Below, in pieces: positions 4,011-5,823 of a stretch of DNA of 5,823 nt; position 1 is the stretch's first letter, and the number at the start of each line of letters is the position of its first letter. This DNA comes from Actinomycetes bacterium (lineage in GTDB: Bacteria > Actinomycetota > Acidimicrobiia > Acidimicrobiales > Acidimicrobiaceae). Below the pieces are notes generated by a model. The model made no database searches, was not told the origin of the DNA, and was given only the letters and a program-made list of their open reading frames with translations. A program made the position numbers and the translations under genes. The stretch is taken from positions 1-5,823 of the forward strand of contig JAKAPB010000149.1 of assembly GCA_021823045.1 (NCBI GenBank), read 5' to 3'.

Positions 4011-5823
4011 TTGGATTTGGACAGGATCTACTACTTCACGAACGCCGATACCGAAGTAATTACCATGCGCAGCGTCTGGGAAGGACTTCCCGGAGACTTC
4101 CCGGAGCTAATCGTCAAGAAGACCACTGATTATGCTTCGCTAGCCACCGAGGAGACCTCATCCGATTCTCGGACGGTAGTTATTGCTCGACTTTTGGGTG
4201 GGCAAGACACACAGTCTCTCGCCCAAGACATTTCTTCTTGGGCAAAGGGCATCGGAGGAGTATTTATAGCTTTTCCCGGGGAGGCAACTTTTGACGAGGA
4301 TCTCGCGTTTATGTCGGAGATACCCGGGGGTTCATATAAATATGCCCTTGAGTACCTGATCAACGGGGGCCTTGAGAACTTCTCGAGTTTCCTACTCTTT
4401 CTGGCAGATACCCTCCTCGGATACGGATTTGGCTTTGAAGAACCAAAAGTCGTGCCAAATAGTGGCCTGTACTTGTCGCAAAAGAGCCATGATCCGCTCG
4501 CTCCCAAGGCGGTGGTTGTCTTTTATCGGGCGCACCTTATATCCTCCAACACTCGATTTATTCGCGATCTAGTTGACAAGATGGTCCTTTTGGGGATGAG
4601 CGTAGACGCTTACTTCTGCTACTCACTTCGATCAGCCGGCAACGAAGAGGGCTTGACACCCGCTAAAGAGATTCAGAGGCTCAACCCAGATGTCGTCGTT
4701 ACGACGGTCCTCGCATCAGGGAGTTTTGATGATGACGAGCTCAGTTGGGATGCGGGAGAGATGTCGAAAATAGGAGTTCCAATTTTGCAAGCGTTGGTAT
4801 CTACGAACTCCCAGTCGAGCTGGGCCGAATCCGATTTTGGACTTGGACCGATGGATGTGGCCATGAACGTCGCTATCCCCGAGTTTGACGGCCGGATCAT
4901 CTCAGTACCATTCAGCTTTAAGGAAGTTGTCGATGATGACCAGCACTTTGGCACTTCGATTTCGGCCTATCGAACCTCCGAGGCCGGGACATTTTCTGTG
5001 GCGGGACTGGCGAATAGGCTCGCCCGTTTGCGCCAGAAGTCCAACCAGTCTAAAAGGGTTGCCATCGTCCTTAGCGCTTATCCGACTAGGCGGTCGAGAC
5101 TAGGAAACGCCGTCGGACTTGATACCCCTCAGAGTGCGGTCAATCTTCTCGCCGAGCTTCGGCGAGCCGGATACCATACGGGGGAATTTCCCACAGATCC
5201 GGTCTTACTCATGGAACTTCTCGGAGAGCTTGTAGATTACGACTCGACCGAGGTACTCCCACGTGGTAGGTACGAGGTGACCTGGCCGACTGAGAAGTAC
5301 CTGGAGGAGTTCTCGAAGTTCTCGGCGAAAGTTAAGGGAGAGTTAATTGAGACCTGGGGAGATGCGCCGGGTGACGCATTCGTTGCGCATGGAAAGTTCC
5401 ATTTTCCTGCATTGAGGTTTGGAAACGTTATCGTAGCTATCCAACCCTCTCGTGGATTTGGAGAGAATCCCATAGCGATTTATCATTCAGCCGAATTAGC
5501 TCCGATGCACCATTACATCGCCTTCTACCGTTACCTTGACCTTGAGTTCCAGGCGGATGCAATCATACACCTCGGCAAGCATGGTACTTTGGAGTGGCTT
5601 CCGGGCAAGAGTGTTGGGCTCTCCTCCGACTGCTATCCACAGCTTGCATTGGGTGATGTTCCCTTTATCTACCCCTTCGTAGTGAATGATCCTGGGGAGG
5701 GTACCCAAGCGAAGCGACGGAGCCATGCGACCATCATTGACCATATGATTCCACCGTTGACTAGGGCAGGAAGCTATGGTTCGACTACGCAACTAGAAGA
5801 CCTGCTGGATGAGCATCAAAAAC
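4011..5823 (+). CDS. cobN: CobN: cobaltochelatase large subunit, N-terminal half (runs off window)
   Basis: CobN is the corrin-binding subunit of the ATP-dependent chelatase that inserts Co2+ into hydrogenobyrinic acid a,c-diamide in the aerobic pathway, and it is related to magnesium chelatase subunit H. It acts with AAA+ partners (CobS/CobT or ChlI/D-type) not seen here. The frame is open to the window end, giving 604 residues of the roughly 1200 expected. Diagnostic blocks are RIYYFTNADTE near the N-terminus, RGFGENP and IYHSAELAPMHHYIAFYRYL (about 483-509, His492, His500, His501), HLGKHGTLEWLPGK (520-533) and NDPGEGTQAKRR (559-570). TTG 4011 is chosen because the conserved RIYYFTNADTE lies upstream of the first in-frame ATG (4065). 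TTG 4017 is a second possibility. The preceding gap may give it partly separate control from the riboswitch operon. Confidence 0.94.
   Translation, partial: MDLDRIYYFTNADTEVITMRSVWEGLPGDFPELIVKKTTDYASLATEETSSDSRTVVIARLLGGQDTQSLAQDISSWAKGIGGVFIAFPGEATFDEDLAFMSEIPGGSYKYALEYLINGGLENFSSFLLFLADTLLGYGFGFEEPKVVPNSGLYLSQKSHDPLAPKAVVVFYRAHLISSNTRFIRDLVDKMVLLGMSVDAYFCYSLRSAGNEEGLTPAKEIQRLNPDVVVTTVLASGSFDDDELSWDAGEMSKIGVPILQALVSTNSQSSWAESDFGLGPMDVAMNVAIPEFDGRIISVPFSFKEVVDDDQHFGTSISAYRTSEAGTFSVAGLANRLARLRQKSNQSKRVAIVLSAYPTRRSRLGNAVGLDTPQSAVNLLAELRRAGYHTGEFPTDPVLLMELLGELVDYDSTEVLPRGRYEVTWPTEKYLEEFSKFSAKVKGELIETWGDAPGDAFVAHGKFHFPALRFGNVIVAIQPSRGFGENPIAIYHSAELAPMHHYIAFYRYLDLEFQADAIIHLGKHGTLEWLPGKSVGLSSDCYPQLALGDVPFIYPFVVNDPGEGTQAKRRSHATIIDHMIPPLTRAGSYGSTTQLEDLLDEHQK
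4084..4105 (+). repeat. 11-bp tandem repeat inside the 5' end of cobN
   Basis: GACTTCCCGGA occurs at 4084-4094 and 4095-4105. Eleven is not a multiple of three, so the two copies are read in different frames, together encoding the GLPGDFPE segment that fits the family pattern LP..FP. The segment TCTGGGAA (4075-4082) can pair with the TTCCCGGA of either copy. With the first copy it forms an 8-bp stem with loop GGAC. Confidence 0.6.

Noticed and set aside
4130..4507. 125-codon open frame on the minus strand opposite cobN
   Set aside because: It lies opposite a clear cobN frame and has no recognisable domain. The other minus-strand frames in the window are rejected for the same reason.

Overview
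The window is a stretch of a bacterial cobalamin (vitamin B12) biosynthesis locus, with every recognisable gene on the + strand. It opens inside the 3' end of a cobalamin riboswitch (1-48). Then come four tightly packed genes for the last steps of the pathway: cobU (74-592), cobS (585-1331), cbiB/cobD (1380-2342) and cobQ (2342-3835). After a 175-base spacer comes the N-terminal half of cobN (4011 to the window end), the large subunit of the aerobic-type cobaltochelatase.

The proteins cover two parts of the pathway. CobN, with partners not seen here, inserts cobalt into hydrogenobyrinic acid a,c-diamide. CobQ then amidates adenosylcobyrinic acid a,c-diamide to cobyric acid, CbiB attaches the aminopropanol arm, CobU phosphorylates and GMP-activates the product, and CobS joins it to alpha-ribazole (or its phosphate). 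A cobN next to the assembly genes indicates the late-cobalt-insertion (aerobic) route. The corrin ring methyltransferases, CobB/CbiA, the adenosyltransferase, CobT and the chelatase ATPase subunits are not in the window.

The coupling is tight. cobU and cobS overlap by 8 bases and cbiB and cobQ overlap by 1. The short cobS-cbiB gap holds a chain of overlapping stop and start codons. The riboswitch lies directly upstream of cobU, so the first four genes probably form one B12-repressed operon. The cobQ-cobN spacer shows no convincing terminator, B12 box or strong promoter. It does hold two very small ORFs and phased copies of a TATTCAA motif.

The organism appears to be a bacterium of moderate GC (about half, judged by eye) that uses GTG and TTG starts. 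The CobU motif SEEVGL..HP and the CobN motif HLGKHGTLEWLPGK resemble actinobacterial versions as I remember them. An actinobacterium, possibly of the acidimicrobial type, is a reasonable but unproven guess. I do not see an undescribed system: the genes are known B12 enzymes, and the points of interest are regulatory and translational.
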